Shown here: one piece after another, positions 29,430 to 40,962 of the stretch
How the letters are laid out: each line of letters opens with the position of its first letter
Position numbering within the stretch: the first letter of the stretch is position 1
NCBI RefSeq assembly: GCF_019795295.1
Contig: NZ_JAIMCG010000001.1
Location: forward strand, 434,001-498,000
Reading direction: 5' to 3'
DNA from: Cupriavidus sp. AU9028
Lineage (GTDB): Bacteria > Pseudomonadota > Gammaproteobacteria > Burkholderiales > Burkholderiaceae
Length of the DNA stretch: 64,000 nucleotides
The notes under the pieces: model-generated
Told to the model about the DNA's origin: nothing
Databases searched by the model: none
What the model saw: only the letters and a program-made list of their open reading frames with translations
Program-made: the position numbers and the translations under genes

Positions 29430-30292
29430 GCACGGCGACGCAATCGCGGCAGGGCAAGCTCGGCATGGACGCCGAGAGCGGCGAAACCACCGGTCTGGGG
29501 CGGGTGCTGCGTCCCGGCACCATCGACGTCTCGCACGGGCCGATCCTGTACCTGGAGGATGTCACCGTCCAGTTCGACGGCTTTCGCGCGCTGAACCGGC
29601 TCAGCCTGTCGATCGATCATGGCGAGCTGCGCTGCGTGATCGGCCCGAATGGCGCGGGCAAGACCACGATGATGGACGTGATCACCGGCAAGACCGGTCC
29701 GCGCAATGCGAACGTCAGCGGGCGGGTGTTTCTCGGCCAGACCATCGACCTGATGCGGATGAACGAGCCCGCCATCGCCCAGGCCGGTATCGGCCGCAAG
29801 TTCCAGAAGCCCACCGTGTTCGAACAGCACGCGGTCTGGGAGAACCTGGAACTGGCGATGAAGGCCGACAAGCACTGGTGGCCGGTGCTGCCCGCCCGCC
29901 TCGATGCTGCCGGCCGCGCGCGCATCGAAGAGACGCTGGCATTGACCGGGCTGGAAGGCGAGGCCTACCGGCCGGCCGGGCTGCTCTCGCACGGGCAGAA
30001 GCAGCGGCTGGAGATCGGCATGCTGCTGATGCAGCAGCCGCAACTGCTGCTGCTGGACGAGCCCGTGGCCGGCATGACCGATGAGGAAACCATGCAGCTG
30101 GCAAGCCTGCTCAATGGCCTGCGCGGCAGCTGCTCGATGATGGTGGTCGAGCACGACATGGAGTTCGTCGCGGCGCTGGCCGGCGAGAGCGGCAAGGTCA
30201 CCGTGCTGGCCGAGGGCAGCGTGCTCGCCGAGGGTACGCTGGAAGCGGTCAAGCGCGACGAGCGCGTCATCGAATCCTATCTGGGGCGCTGA
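29426..30292 (+). CDS. urtD: Urea ABC transporter, ATP-binding protein UrtD
   Basis: UrtD is one of the two ATPases driving urea import. The 288-residue protein has an N-terminal extension of about 45 residues before the ABC core. It then has Walker A GPNGAGKTT (about residues 73-81), the signature LSHGQKQRLEIGM, and Walker B LLLLDEPVAGMT. The switch histidine lies in VVEHDMEFV. The LSHGQ variant of the LSGGQ motif is normal in UrtD. The ATG overlaps the urtC stop. Confidence 0.95.
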   Translation: MSTATQSRQGKLGMDAESGETTGLGRVLRPGTIDVSHGPILYLEDVTVQFDGFRALNRLSLSIDHGELRCVIGPNGAGKTTMMDVITGKTGPRNANVSGRVFLGQTIDLMRMNEPAIAQAGIGRKFQKPTVFEQHAVWENLELAMKADKHWWPVLPARLDAAGRARIEETLALTGLEGEAYRPAGLLSHGQKQRLEIGMLLMQQPQLLLLDEPVAGMTDEETMQLASLLNGLRGSCSMMVVEHDMEFVAALAGESGKVTVLAEGSVLAEGTLEAVKRDERVIESYLGR

Positions 30293-30322
30293 ACGCGCAT
30301 TGGCAAGAGCACAAGGACAACC

Positions 30323-31015
30323 ATGCTGCAGGTCAGCGCATTGAATCAGTTCTATGGCGGCAGCCATATTCTTCGCAATGTCAGCTTCGATGTGCCCGAA
30401 GGACGTCTGACCACCTTGCTCGGGCGCAACGGCGTGGGCAAGACCACCTTGCTCAAATGCCTGATGGGCGTGGTGGCGGCACGCAGCGGAACCATCCGCT
30501 GGGATGGCAAGCCGCTGGAGCGCAAGGCGCCCTATGAACGTGTCGCCGCGGGCCTGGCCTATGTGCCGCAGGGGCGGGAGATCTTCCCGCGCCTGACCGT
30601 CGAGGAAAACCTGCTGATCGGCGCGGCCAGCCGCCGCAAGCCCGCCGGCGTGCCCGACCGCATTTACCAACTGTTCCCGGTGCTGCGCACGATGCGCCAG
30701 CGCCGCGGCGGCGACCTCTCCGGCGGCCAGCAGCAACAGCTGGCGATCGGCCGGGCGCTGATGAGCGAGCCGAAGCTGCTGATCCTGGACGAGCCCACCG
30801 AGGGCATCCAGCCATCCATCATCCAGGATATCGGCCGGGCACTGCGCATGCTGGTCGACGAGTTCGGCATGACCGTGCTGCTGGTCGAGCAGTACTACGA
30901 TTTCGCGCGCGAGCTGGCAGACCACTATGTCGTGATGAGCCGCGGCGAAGTCGTGGCGCATGGCGAGGGCGCGCGCATGGAGCAGGACGGCGTGCGCGAG
31001 CTGATCGCGGTATGA
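30323..31015 (+). CDS. urtE: Urea ABC transporter, ATP-binding protein UrtE
   Basis: UrtE is the second ATPase (LivF-like). The 230-residue protein has Walker A GRNGVGKTTLLK (about residues 34-45), signature LSGGQQQQLAIGRAL, and Walker B LLILDEPTEGIQ with PSIIQDIG. The length and order match UrtE. The TGA stop overlaps the ureD ATG in ATGA, so transport and urease genes are coupled in one run. Confidence 0.95.
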   Translation: MLQVSALNQFYGGSHILRNVSFDVPEGRLTTLLGRNGVGKTTLLKCLMGVVAARSGTIRWDGKPLERKAPYERVAAGLAYVPQGREIFPRLTVEENLLIGAASRRKPAGVPDRIYQLFPVLRTMRQRRGGDLSGGQQQQLAIGRALMSEPKLLILDEPTEGIQPSIIQDIGRALRMLVDEFGMTVLLVEQYYDFARELADHYVVMSRGEVVAHGEGARMEQDGVRELIAV

Positions 31016-31869
31016 GCGCAGGTGCAGCAGGCTGTCCCGCAGGCTGGCACGCCAGCCTGCAATTGCGCTTTGCCGAGCGCGCCGGGCGTACCGTCCTTGC
31101 CGGGCGGCGCCATCTCGGCCCGCTGGTCGTGCAGAAGCCGCTGTACCCGGAGGGCGGCATCTGCCACGCCGTGGTCATCCACCCGCCGGCGGGGATTGCC
31201 GGGGGCGATACCCTGCAGATCGATGTCGAGGTTGGCGCCGGGGCGCATGCGGTGCTGGCCACGCCCGGTGCGACCAAATGGTACAAGTCGCTGGGCAGGG
31301 CCGCGCGGCAGAGCGTACGGCTGTCGGTCGAAGCAGGCGGCCGCCTGGACTGGTTGCCGCAGGAGAATATCGTCTTCGACGACGCCCGCGCGCAGCTCGA
31401 TACCACCGTCGAGCTGGCGCCGGGCGCGAGTGCCATCGGCTGGGATGCCGTGGTGCTGGGACGGCAGGCGTCCGGCGAGCGCTGGGCGCGCGGCGAGCTG
31501 GATATCGTCACCCGCATCGGCTCGGCACAGCGCACTGTCTGGCTGGAGCAGGGACGCTTCGATGCGGCATCGCCGCTGCGGCAATCCCGTGCGGGGCTGG
31601 ATGGCATGCCGGTGTTTGGCTCCCTGTGGGCCGCAGGGCCGGGCGCCACGCGCGATCTGGCCGAGACGGTCGCGGCGAGCCTGCCTTATACCGGCGCGCT
31701 GCGTGCCGGCATCAGCTGTCTGGAGGACCGCGAGCACCCGGTCTTGCTGCTGCGCGTGCTCGGCGCCCATATCGAGCCGGTACGCCGGCTGCTGATCGGC
31801 GCGTGGTGCGCATTGCGCGAACCCATACATGGTGTTGCCTCAAGGCCGCTGCGCCTGTGGGCGACCTGA
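31012..31869 (+). CDS. ureD: Urease accessory protein UreD (UreH)
   Basis: UreD forms the UreD-UreF-UreG complex that delivers nickel to apo-urease. The 285-residue protein has the family segments [18 protein letters not shown], the glycine-rich [26 protein letters not shown] and [12 protein letters not shown]. The C-terminal end carries [14 protein letters not shown]. The ATG overlaps the urtE stop. It is separated from ureA by 70 nt that hold a 9-bp tandem repeat. Confidence 0.94.
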   Translation: MSAGAAGCPAGWHASLQLRFAERAGRTVLAGRRHLGPLVVQKPLYPEGGICHAVVIHPPAGIAGGDTLQIDVEVGAGAHAVLATPGATKWYKSLGRAARQSVRLSVEAGGRLDWLPQENIVFDDARAQLDTTVELAPGASAIGWDAVVLGRQASGERWARGELDIVTRIGSAQRTVWLEQGRFDAASPLRQSRAGLDGMPVFGSLWAAGPGATRDLAETVAASLPYTGALRAGISCLEDREHPVLLLRVLGAHIEPVRRLLIGAWCALREPIHGVASRPLRLWAT

Positions 31870-31886
31870 TCGAGACGACTATCGTG

Positions 31887-31939
31887 GAACCACGAGGACC
31901 ACGAGGACCACGAGAACCACGAGGACGACGAGGAAGGCG

Positions 31940-31940
<1 letters not shown>
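31887..31940 (+). repeat. 9-bp tandem repeat in the ureD-ureA spacer
   Basis: Six units of the type GAACCACGA / GGACCACGA / GGACGACGA / GGAAGGCGA run head to tail and end on the first base of the ureA ATG. The last unit supplies the ribosome binding site (AGGAAGG). Copy number could vary by slipped-strand replication and change upstream Shine-Dalgarno-like content. Confidence 0.85.
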
Positions 31941-32242
<302 letters not shown>

Positions 32243-32311
32243 ACGCGCGCATCGCAAGCAGTGCGCATTCGGCAGTCCCGCACCATTACCCGAACAAGAA
32301 CGAGGTCATCG

Positions 32312-32947
32312 ATGAATCGTATCCAAGCCGCTGTCAATGCCGCCCGCCGCACCCTCGTGCGGGCCGCTCCCCTGGCCGCCATCTGCGTCTTTTCCGCCTC
32401 CGCGCTGGCGCACCCGGGGCACGAAGCAGCCGACGTGGGCGCGAGCCTGTGGGCCGGCCTGCTGCACCCGCTGACCGGCGCGGACCACCTGCTGGCGATG
32501 GTGGCGGTCGGCGTCTGGAGTGCCCTTGCGATGCGCGACGGCGGTGTGCTGCGCTTGCCGGCCGCCTTCGTCACGCTGATGCTCGTCGGTGCGGGGCTGG
32601 GCATGGCGGGCATGACGCTGCCCCTGGTCGAGCCGATGATCGCCGCCTCGCTGCTCGTGCTCGGCCTGCTGATCGCGCTGCGCGCCCAGCTGCCGGCGGG
32701 AGCGGGACTGCTGCTGGTCGGCGGCTTCGCGCTGTTCCACGGTCATGCGCACGGCGCCGAGCTGCCGTCGGAGGCGGCGGCAATGCGCGCCGTGCTCGCC
32801 TACGTCGGCGGCTTCGCGGCGTCCACCGCCGCGCTGCATCTGGCCGGCATCGGCGCGGGTTCGCTGCTGCGCCGCCACGCGCCGTGGATCGCGCGCGCCG
32901 CGGGTGCCGGCGTGGCCGCCTACGGGGTCGGACTGATGCTCGCCTGA
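32312..32947 (+). CDS. ureJ: HupE/UreJ family membrane protein, probable nickel transport accessory
   Basis: A 211-residue membrane protein of the HupE/UreJ family, which is thought to import nickel for urease or hydrogenase. It begins with a signal-like segment ending [11 protein letters not shown]. It then has the family motif [16 protein letters not shown] (about residues 49-64) and the histidine motif [16 protein letters not shown] (near residue 147), with about six membrane helices. I chose the ATG preceded by CGAGG; the frame is open 17 codons further upstream. The position between ureA and ureB supports a role in nickel supply. Confidence 0.9.
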   Translation: MNRIQAAVNAARRTLVRAAPLAAICVFSASALAHPGHEAADVGASLWAGLLHPLTGADHLLAMVAVGVWSALAMRDGGVLRLPAAFVTLMLVGAGLGMAGMTLPLVEPMIAASLLVLGLLIALRAQLPAGAGLLLVGGFALFHGHAHGAELPSEAAAMRAVLAYVGGFAASTAALHLAGIGAGSLLRRHAPWIARAAGAGVAAYGVGLMLA

Positions 32948-32979
32948 GCGGCAGCGCTGGATTGGACAGGGAGATTGCG

Positions 32980-33284
32980 ATGATTCCAGGCGAGCTGATG
33001 CCGGCCGACGGCGAGATCGAGTTGAATGTGGGCCGTGCCACCCTCACGCTGAGCGTGGCCAATACCGGCGACCGGCCGATCCAGGTGGGCTCGCATTTCC
33101 ATTTCCACGAAACCAACGCCGCGCTCGACTTCGACCGCGAGGCGGCGCGCGGCTATCGCCTGAACATCGCCGCCGGCACCGCCGTGCGGTTCGAGCCGGG
33201 GCAGTCGCGCACCGTCGAGCTGGTGGCGCTCGATGGCGACCGTATCGTCTACGGGTTCAACGGCAAGATCATGGGAGCGTTGTG

Positions 33285-33285
<1 letters not shown>
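32980..33285 (+). CDS. ureB: Urease subunit beta
   Basis: UreB is the beta subunit of urease. The 101-residue protein has the family opening [16 protein letters not shown], the [18 protein letters not shown] segment that lines the active-site entrance, and the end [17 protein letters not shown]. The stop TGA shares its last base with the ATG of ureC, which suggests coupled synthesis. Confidence 0.98.
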
Positions 33286-35003
<1,718 letters not shown>

Positions 35004-35038
35004 GCGGGCGGTTCTGTTGCCGCTCGCCATCGCCCACC

Positions 35039-35647
35039 ATGCTGAAGATCGACAAACATCTGCCTGCGCCGCACGGCATCGCCGCCGTGCTGGTGCGCCG
35101 TGCGCCCAAACTCGAACTGCCCTTCGGCGAACGCAGCAAGAGCCGCCTGCGCGCGCGGCTGAGCGATGGCGAAGAGGCCGCGCTGCTGCTGCCGCGCGGC
35201 ACGGTGCTGCGCGGCGGCGACCTGCTCGTTGCCGACAATGGCAGCTTGATCGAAGTCGTCGCGGCCCCCGAGACGGTGCTGGAGGTACGCGCCGATGACG
35301 GCCATGCGCTGATGCGCGCCGCCTACCATCTCGGCAACCGGCATACGCCGGTGGAGGTCGGGCGCGACTATCTGCGGCTCGAATACGATCCGGTGCTTGC
35401 CGACATGCTGGCGCGGCTGGGCGTGCGTGCCGAACAGGCACAGCTGCCGTTCGAGCCGGAAGCGGGCGCCTACGGCGGCGGGCACCGGCATGGCCACGAT
35501 GCGACCTTCGCGGAAGACTATGCGCTGGCGCAGAAGGTGTTCGACGAGCATCACGGACATGCGCATGGGCACTCGCACTCCCATTCTCATCCGCACGATC
35601 ATGGGCACAGGCACCATGCGGGTTGCGGGCACGATCACGAACATTGA
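35039..35647 (+). CDS. ureE: Urease accessory protein UreE (nickel metallochaperone)
   Basis: UreE hands nickel to the UreDFG complex. The 202-residue protein has the N-terminal peptide-binding domain ([24 protein letters not shown], in pieces) and the metal-binding domain with [12 protein letters not shown], including the conserved interface histidine. After residue 140 there is a long histidine-rich tail with at least fifteen His (for example [19 protein letters not shown]), as in Klebsiella-type UreE, likely for nickel storage. The stop is followed within 7 nt by a DUF559 gene rather than ureF. Confidence 0.96.
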   Translation: MLKIDKHLPAPHGIAAVLVRRAPKLELPFGERSKSRLRARLSDGEEAALLLPRGTVLRGGDLLVADNGSLIEVVAAPETVLEVRADDGHALMRAAYHLGNRHTPVEVGRDYLRLEYDPVLADMLARLGVRAEQAQLPFEPEAGAYGGGHRHGHDATFAEDYALAQKVFDEHHGHAHGHSHSHSHPHDHGHRHHAGCGHDHEH

Positions 35648-35654
35648 GGCGGCC

Positions 35655-36233
35655 ATGGCTTCGGTCAGTACCCGAACGTATGCAAGGGAGTTGCGCGGGC
35701 AGCTGACCGATGCGGAGCAACGTCTGTGGTACTACTTGAGGGCACATCGGTTGTTCAGCGAGAAGTTCAAGCGGCAGGTTCCGGTCGGGCCGTATATCGC
35801 TGACTTCGCGTGTATGCGTTTGCGTCTGATTGTCGAGGCGGATGGCGCACAGCATGCGGACGGGGCGGATGCCGAACGTGATGCGTGGTTCAGACGCCAG
35901 GGCTATACGGTGCTTCGCTTCTGGAACAATGAAGTCCTTGGTCAGACGGGCGCGGTCCTTGAACGGATTCGGATGGAAGTGGACACGCTCGCTGCCCTCT
36001 CCCCCAACCCCTCTCCCGCAGGCGGGAGAGGGGAGCGTCGCAGCGCCAGTCGTGTCGCTGCCATAAACGGCGTCGGCGGCGCGGCCGGTTCGCTCCCCAC
36101 GCCCGCTCAGGGTAGGAGAGACGGCGGTTTGCTCCCCTCGCCCGCTTGCGGGAGAGGGGCCGGGGGAGAGGGCAGCGGCGCGCGCAGACCGACGTCATCT
36201 CCACCGGACGACACCAGTCCAACCCGAGCATGA
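35655..36233 (+). CDS. DUF559 (endonuclease-fold) protein inserted between ureE and ureF
   Basis: A 192-residue protein. Residues 1-115 form a DUF559 domain related to the Vsr-like PD-(D/E)XK nucleases: [20 protein letters not shown], then [20 protein letters not shown], and VEADGAQH as likely catalytic region (Asp and Glu), closing with [13 protein letters not shown]. From about residue 115 onward the frame runs through copy 4 of the palindromic repeat, which encodes a Pro/Gly/Arg-rich tail (pieces such as [12 protein letters not shown] and [14 protein letters not shown]). The TGA stop overlaps the ureF ATG as ATGA. Its function and any link to urease are unknown; lateral insertion is likely. 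Confidence 0.85.
   Translation: MASVSTRTYARELRGQLTDAEQRLWYYLRAHRLFSEKFKRQVPVGPYIADFACMRLRLIVEADGAQHADGADAERDAWFRRQGYTVLRFWNNEVLGQTGAVLERIRMEVDTLAALSPNPSPAGGRGERRSASRVAAINGVGGAAGSLPTPAQGRRDGGLLPSPACGRGAGGEGSGARRPTSSPPDDTSPTRA
35995..36172. repeat. GC-rich palindromic intergenic repeat, copy 4 (extended)
   Basis: This longer copy has CCCTCTCCCCCAACCCCTCT at the left and GAGAGGGGCCGGGGGAGAGG at the right. A 65-nt insert between the half-elements includes a degenerate third arm (CTCCCCACGCCCGCTCAGGG). It lies wholly inside the DUF559 frame and just upstream of ureF. Confidence 0.9.
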
Positions 36234-36931
36234 CCAACCCCCAGCAACTCCTCTCGCTGCTGCACCTGGCCTCGCCCGCGCTTCCCATCGGCGGGTTCAG
36301 CTATTCGCAAGGGCTGGAATCGGCAATTGACAGTGGCATCGTCGTCGATGCCGACACCGCCCGCGACTGGATTCGCGAGAACCTGCTGCACGTGCAGGCC
36401 CACGCCGAGCTTCCGCTCTGGCTGCTCTTGCATCGCGCCTGGCGCAAGCGCGACGTCGAAGCGTTGCGCCGCTGGAATCACTGGTTCCTCACCAGCCGGG
36501 AGAGCGCGGAACTGCGGCTGGAGACCGAGCAGATGGGCTGGTCGCTGGCGAAGCTGATCGGGCAGATGCAGTGGGGCGACGACGCGCTGCAGGAAGCGCT
36601 GTCGGCGTTGTCCGCGCTGTCTCCGGTCTGCCTGCCGACGGCGTTTGCCGCGGCCTGCGTGGCGCTGGACGTGGAAGAGAAGGACGGCCTTGCCGCCTAC
36701 TGCTTCACGTGGGCGGAGAATCAGGTCGCCGCAGCCATCAAGGCGGTGCCGCTGGGGCAAGTGGCCGGCCAGCGGATCCTGGGCGACATGCATCGCTGCG
36801 TGCTGGAAGCCGTGGAGGAGGCGACGCGGCGTGCCGATGCCGATCCGCCCGAGCTATCGACCTTCTCGCCCATGCTGGGACTGCTGTCGGCGCGTCACGA
36901 GACGCAGTACTCGCGGCTGTTCCGCTCCTGA
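36230..36931 (+). CDS. ureF: Urease accessory protein UreF
   Basis: UreF bridges UreD and UreG and gates nickel insertion. The 233-residue all-helical protein has [23 protein letters not shown] (in pieces) at its N-terminus, QMGWSLAKL in the middle and [14 protein letters not shown] near the C-terminus. I chose the ATG at [10 protein letters not shown], which overlaps the DUF559 stop. Upstream in-frame codons fall in the repeat. Translation of ureF is therefore likely to be coupled to the DUF559 frame, as no independent good ribosome binding site is seen. Confidence 0.95.
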   Translation: MTNPQQLLSLLHLASPALPIGGFSYSQGLESAIDSGIVVDADTARDWIRENLLHVQAHAELPLWLLLHRAWRKRDVEALRRWNHWFLTSRESAELRLETEQMGWSLAKLIGQMQWGDDALQEALSALSALSPVCLPTAFAAACVALDVEEKDGLAAYCFTWAENQVAAAIKAVPLGQVAGQRILGDMHRCVLEAVEEATRRADADPPELSTFSPMLGLLSARHETQYSRLFRS

Positions 36932-36964
36932 ACCGAATCAAACGAACCGAGACACACCATCATC

Positions 36965-37591
36965 ATGACCCGCACCAAGAAGCTTCCCCCGCTGCGCGTC
37001 GGTGTCGGCGGCCCGGTGGGCTCCGGCAAGACCACGCTGCTGGAAATGCTGTGCAAGGCGATGCGCGAGCGTTACGACCTCGTCGCCATCACCAACGACA
37101 TCTACACCAAGGAAGACCAGCGCCTGCTGACGATCTCGGGAGCACTGCCTGCCGAGCGCATCATGGGCGTGGAAACCGGTGGCTGTCCGCACACCGCGAT
37201 CCGCGAGGACGCCTCGATCAACCTGGAGGCAGTCGACCGGATGCTGGCCCGCTTTCCCCATGCGGATATCGTCTTCATCGAATCCGGCGGCGACAATCTG
37301 GCCGCCACCTTCAGCCCGGAACTGTCGGATCTGACCATCTACGTGATCGATGTCGCCGGCGGCGAGAAGATTCCGCGCAAGGGTGGGCCGGGCATTACCA
37401 AGTCGGATCTGCTGGTGATCAACAAGACCGACCTCGCGCCCTATGTCGGCGCGAACCTGGAGGTGATGGAAAGCGACGCGCGCAAGATGCGCGGCGAGCG
37501 GCCGTTCGTGATGGGAAGCGTGAAGTCGGGCGAGGGACTGGACGCGGTGATCCGCTTCATCGAGCGGCAGGGGCTGTTCTCGGCGGAATGA
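36965..37591 (+). CDS. ureG: Urease accessory GTPase UreG
   Basis: UreG is the SIMIBI-class GTPase that powers nickel delivery to urease. The 208-residue protein has the P-loop GGPVGSGKT (residues 15-23), the metal-binding CPH motif in [31 protein letters not shown], and the base-specificity motif NKTD. It is the last gene of the urea cluster. The 3' end overlaps the end of a convergent AraC-type gene by 35 nt. Confidence 0.98.
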   Translation: MTRTKKLPPLRVGVGGPVGSGKTTLLEMLCKAMRERYDLVAITNDIYTKEDQRLLTISGALPAERIMGVETGGCPHTAIREDASINLEAVDRMLARFPHADIVFIESGGDNLAATFSPELSDLTIYVIDVAGGEKIPRKGGPGITKSDLLVINKTDLAPYVGANLEVMESDARKMRGERPFVMGSVKSGEGLDAVIRFIERQGLFSAE

Positions 37592-38369
37592 CCGGCCACG
37601 CGCCGGGCGGCTGCAGGAAGGCCGAGGGCGGCGTGCCCAGCGCCTTGCGGAACATGCTGGAGAACGCGCTGGGGCTGTCGTAGCCCAATTCCAGCGCCAC
37701 CTCCGTCACCGGTGCGCCGGCCGACAGCCGCGACAGCGCGGACATCAGGATGGCCTGTTGCCGCCATGCCGCGAACGACATGCCGGTCTGTTGCCGGAAC
37801 CATCGCGCGAAGGTGCGGGGACTCTTGTTCAGCCGCCGCGCACAGTCTTCCGGCGAGACGCCAACGTCCGGCTGGGCCAGCAGCGAGACACACAGCGCCG
37901 CCAGCTGCGCATCCGGCGGGATCGGCGCGAACAGCGGCAAGGTGGGAGCGCGGCCCAGCTCGTGCAGGATCAGCGTCATCAGGGCACCGTCGCGGCTGTC
38001 GGGCGCATAGTCGGCCGGCACGTCCGCCGAAGCAAGCAGCAGTTGATGCAGCAGCTGGCTGACCAGCAGCACTTCGCAAGCCGCGGACTTGCGCGGCACT
38101 GCCTCGGGCAGCACGAACACGCTGCGCGTGCTGACGCCGTTCATGCGCACGCCATGCGGCTTGCCGGCGGGAATCCACACACCGGTGTAGGGCGGCACCA
38201 CCCACGCGCCTTCCTCGGTGGTGACCTCCATCAATCCCGTGGTGCCGTACAGGAACTGTGCGCGCCGATGGCTATGCGTCTCCAGCAGCGTGCCATACGG
38301 ATAGTCGGTGCGGATCGGCAGGGCCACGCTGCGGCTGGCATCGACGGTCTCCAACAGAACGTTCAGCAT
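37557..38369 (-). CDS. AraC family transcriptional regulator with cupin-like N-terminal domain
   Basis: A 270-residue regulator. Residues 10-110 form an AraC-type cupin sensing domain ([20 protein letters not shown]). The C-terminal 100 residues carry two helix-turn-helix motifs ([21 protein letters not shown] and [25 protein letters not shown]). The gene starts 20 nt after the stop of the MFS transporter gene, so the two are probably one operon and the regulator may control the transporter. Its ligand is unknown. Confidence 0.9.
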   Translation of the reverse strand: MLNVLLETVDASRSVALPIRTDYPYGTLLETHSHRRAQFLYGTTGLMEVTTEEGAWVVPPYTGVWIPAGKPHGVRMNGVSTRSVFVLPEAVPRKSAACEVLLVSQLLHQLLLASADVPADYAPDSRDGALMTLILHELGRAPTLPLFAPIPPDAQLAALCVSLLAQPDVGVSPEDCARRLNKSPRTFARWFRQQTGMSFAAWRQQAILMSALSRLSAGAPVTEVALELGYDSPSAFSSMFRKALGTPPSAFLQPPGAWPVIPPRTAPAAR

Positions 38370-38389
38370 GGCGGTGCCAGTGGGCGGGT

Positions 38390-39631
38390 TCAGTGTGCGC
38401 GCGGCTTCCTGGTGTCCGGCAGGAACGCCGTCGCCAGCCCAAGCAGCGGCAGGAACGACGTCAGGTGGAAGACCCAGACGATGCCGCGGGCGTCGGCCAG
38501 CTGCCCCAGGCCCGCCGCGCCGATCCCGCCGATACCGAACATCAGGCCGAACATCATGCCCGACACCATGCCGACCCGGCCCGGCACCGCTTCCTGCGCG
38601 TAGACCACCAGCGCGGCGAAGGCGGAGGACATTACCAGCCCGATCGGAATCGCCAGCGCCGCGGTCCAGAAGAGATTGGCATACGGCAGCGCGAGCGCGA
38701 ACGGCGCCACGCCCAGGAACGAAATCCAGATCACCGCCTTGCGGCCGATACGGTCGCCCACCGGTCCGCCGGCAAAGGTGCCCGCGGCAACGGCTGCCAG
38801 GAAGATGAAGAGGTAGAGCTGGCTGTCCTGCACGCTCAGGTGGAAGCGCTGGATCAGGTAGAAGGTGAAGTAGTTGGTGATCGCCGCGATGTAGACGAAC
38901 TTGGCGAACATCAGCACGCAGATCACCGCGACCGCCTGGATCATGCCGGCGCGGGTCAGCCCTTCGCCCGCCTTGCGGGCCACGCCCTTCATCTGCGCGT
39001 GGCCATGCTGCAGGGTCCAGTTGGTGATCCGGAACAGCACGAAGATGGCGGCGATGGCGGCGACGATGAACCAGGCGATGGCCGGCTGGCCATGCGGGAT
39101 CACGATCAGCGCGGTCAGCAGCGGGCCGATTGCCGAGCCGGTGTTACCGCCCACCTGGAAGGTCGATTGCGCGGTGCCGAACCTGCCGCCGGACGCCATG
39201 CGGGCCACGCGCGACGCTTCCGGGTGAAAGGTCGCGGAGCCGACCCCGACCACGGCGGATGCCAGCAGCAGCATCGGATAACTGCCGGCTGTGGCAAGCA
39301 GCGCGATCCCCACCAGCGTGATGGCCATGCCGCAGGGCAGCAGGTAGGGCTTCGGATGCTTGTCGGTGTAGAGCCCGACCCACGGCTGCAGCAGCGACGC
39401 GGTGGCTTGATAGGTCAGGGCGATCATGCCGATCTGCGCGAAGCTGAGCGCGAACTGCGTCTTCAGCATCGGGAAGACCGCGGGCAGCATCGCCTGGATC
39501 AGGTCGTTGAGCAGATGGGCGAAGGCGGCCGCGCCGACGATGCGCAGGACGAAGCCCTGGGTCTTCTGTGTGCCGGGGGTGTCGCTGGAGGGCGCCGTTG
39601 CGGGCTCCAGGGTGGAAGCGTCGGTAGTCAT
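38390..39631 (-). CDS. MFS transporter, fosmidomycin-resistance (Fsr)-like
   Basis: A 413-residue major facilitator with twelve predicted helices. The first part FALSFAQIGMIALTYQATASLLQPWVGLYTDKHPKPY (in pieces) and GSATFHPEASRVARMASGGRFG resemble Fsr-type exporters. A longer cytoplasmic loop lies between helices 6 and 7. The start is uncertain: the chosen ATG gives MTTDASTLEPATAP; a GTG 16 codons earlier is also open, and neither has a clear ribosome binding site. It probably exports a small toxic compound. The substrate cannot be predicted safely. Confidence 0.85.
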   Translation of the reverse strand: MTTDASTLEPATAPSSDTPGTQKTQGFVLRIVGAAAFAHLLNDLIQAMLPAVFPMLKTQFALSFAQIGMIALTYQATASLLQPWVGLYTDKHPKPYLLPCGMAITLVGIALLATAGSYPMLLLASAVVGVGSATFHPEASRVARMASGGRFGTAQSTFQVGGNTGSAIGPLLTALIVIPHGQPAIAWFIVAAIAAIFVLFRITNWTLQHGHAQMKGVARKAGEGLTRAGMIQAVAVICVLMFAKFVYIAAITNYFTFYLIQRFHLSVQDSQLYLFIFLAAVAAGTFAGGPVGDRIGRKAVIWISFLGVAPFALALPYANLFWTAALAIPIGLVMSSAFAALVVYAQEAVPGRVGMVSGMMFGLMFGIGGIGAAGLGQLADARGIVWVFHLTSFLPLLGLATAFLPDTRKPRAH

Positions 39632-39857
39632 GGGGCGGTGCGAAGCTGACTCGGAAATTGCCGGTCGAAGCATCGTCACCGGCAGGGCAAGTCGTAGAGG
39701 TTACGAGGATACCGGACTGCGGACTCTCGCTGATTCGCCAATGATCGTCGAATTTCTGCCACGACGCACGTGCGGCGCTATCCTCTCGGAGAGGCGAGCA
39801 AAAGGAAAAAGCCCTCGGCTTGCGCCAGAGGGCTTTTTCTGCGGTTTCCCGCGAATC
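39632..39857. other. Spacer between the MFS gene and tRNA-Val
   Basis: No gene is supported here. Apart from the bidirectional hairpin at 39806-39838 I see only unstructured sequence; the MFS promoter must lie within it but no clear hexamer pair was found. Confidence 0.6.
39806..39838. terminator. Bidirectional terminator next to tRNA-Val
   Basis: AAAAAGCCCTC pairs perfectly with GAGGGCTTTTT across an 11-nt loop. Read on the minus strand it terminates the tRNA-Val transcript. Confidence 0.9.
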
Positions 39858-39932
39858 TGGTGGGTGGTACAGGGATTGAACCTGTGACCCCTGCCGTGTG
39901 AAGGCAGTGCTCTACCGCTGAGCTAACCACCC
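39858..39932 (-). tRNA. tRNA-Val, anticodon CAC
   Basis: A 75-nt tRNA with encoded CCA. The acceptor stem is GGGTGGT/ACCACCC and the D-arm GCTC/GAGC. The anticodon stem CTGCC/GGCAG holds loop TTCACAC, so the anticodon is CAC (decodes GUG). The T-arm is ACAGG/CCTGT with TTCAATC. Reading the loop as TTC (Glu) would break the invariant U33 position. Confidence 0.96.
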
Positions 39933-40020
39933 CTGTCGTTGCAGCGATTTGCTGTGCAACAGAGAAGCCGAGATTATGTCAGCGAGGCTGTATCTTGTAA
40001 AGCCCTTTGCGCGACTTTTT

Positions 40021-40962
40021 TCAGGAAGCGGCGGAGGCCTTCGCTTCCATGCCGGTGCCCAGTTGCCCGATCACGTCCATCAGCTGCTCGCGCAGCCAGC
40101 GGTTGGCGCCGTCGTTTTCGCCGCCGGCATGCCAGTACAGATGCAATTCGAGCGACGGCACCTTGAACGGCAGCGTCAGCAGCCGGTTGCCGTAGGCCTC
40201 GTTGGCGATGCGGGCATAGCGCAGCGGCAGGGTGGCCAGCAGGTCCGTGCAGCTCACCACGCGGCAGGCGGCGGCGTAGTGCTGGCAGCGCAGCCGCACC
40301 CGCCGGGTCAGGCCCATGCGATGCAGCGCCTGGTCTTCCAGGCCGGCCCCGCGCCGGCGGGACGAGACGTGCACGTGCTCGGCGGCCAGATACCGGTCCA
40401 GCGTCAGCTCCCGGCTGACCAGCGGATGATCGCGCCGGGCGAGCACCACCATCGGGTCGGAGAGGAAGGGCGCATGATGGATGGCGGGCGACACTGGCAG
40501 CAGGATGTCGATGGCGGTGTCCAGCGTGCCGGCCAGCAGTTCGGACTCCATCTCGCGGCGGTCGAAACGCACCGCGGCGAGGTCGACCTGCGGGGCGACC
40601 GAGGCGATGCGCGACATCAGTGGCGGCAGCAGGGTCGATTCCAGCGCGTCGCGCATGCCGATGGTGAAGCGCCGCACGGTGGCGGTGGGATCGAAATGCG
40701 GGGTGTCCTGCAGCGTGCGGGCAAACGATTGCAGCGCGTTGCGCACCTCGCCGGCCAGTGACCGCGCCAGCGGCGTGGGCGCCATGCCCTGGCCGCGCCG
40801 CTCGAACAGCGGGTCGTCGAACAGGTTACGCAGCCGGCCGAGGGCGTGGCTGACGGCCGGCTGCGTCAGGTTCAGCTGGCGCGCCGCGGCGGTGATGCTG
40901 CCTTCGGTGTAGATGGCATCAAACACCACGAACAGGTTCAGGTCGATGCGGGAAAGTTGCAT
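40021..40962 (-). CDS. LysR family transcriptional regulator
   Basis: A 313-residue LysR-type regulator. The N-terminal helix-turn-helix is clear: LNLFVVFDAIYTEGSITAAARQLNLTQPAVSHALGRLRNLF (in pieces), with PAVSHAL in the recognition helix. The effector domain follows from about residue 90 with FTIGMRDALES and DHPLVSREL. I chose the ATG at MQLSRIDLNLF, since longer frames run through the palindromic repeat. It is divergent from an acyl-CoA dehydrogenase gene starting 326 nt away, a usual LysR target arrangement. Confidence 0.93.
   Translation of the reverse strand: MQLSRIDLNLFVVFDAIYTEGSITAAARQLNLTQPAVSHALGRLRNLFDDPLFERRGQGMAPTPLARSLAGEVRNALQSFARTLQDTPHFDPTATVRRFTIGMRDALESTLLPPLMSRIASVAPQVDLAAVRFDRREMESELLAGTLDTAIDILLPVSPAIHHAPFLSDPMVVLARRDHPLVSRELTLDRYLAAEHVHVSSRRRGAGLEDQALHRMGLTRRVRLRCQHYAAACRVVSCTDLLATLPLRYARIANEAYGNRLLTLPFKVPSLELHLYWHAGGENDGANRWLREQLMDVIGQLGTGMEAKASAAS

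Noticed and set aside
35995-36172. Independent protein-coding capacity of the palindromic repeats (Pro/Gly/Arg-rich frames such as [14 protein letters not shown])
   Set aside because: The same peptide appears in every copy and in several frames because the DNA is palindromic; only the copy fused to the DUF559 frame is likely translated.
39858-39932. tRNA-Glu reading of the anticodon loop (TTC)
   Set aside because: With the 5-bp stem CTGCC/GGCAG the loop is TTCACAC, which puts T at position 33 and CAC at 34-36; hence tRNA-Val.
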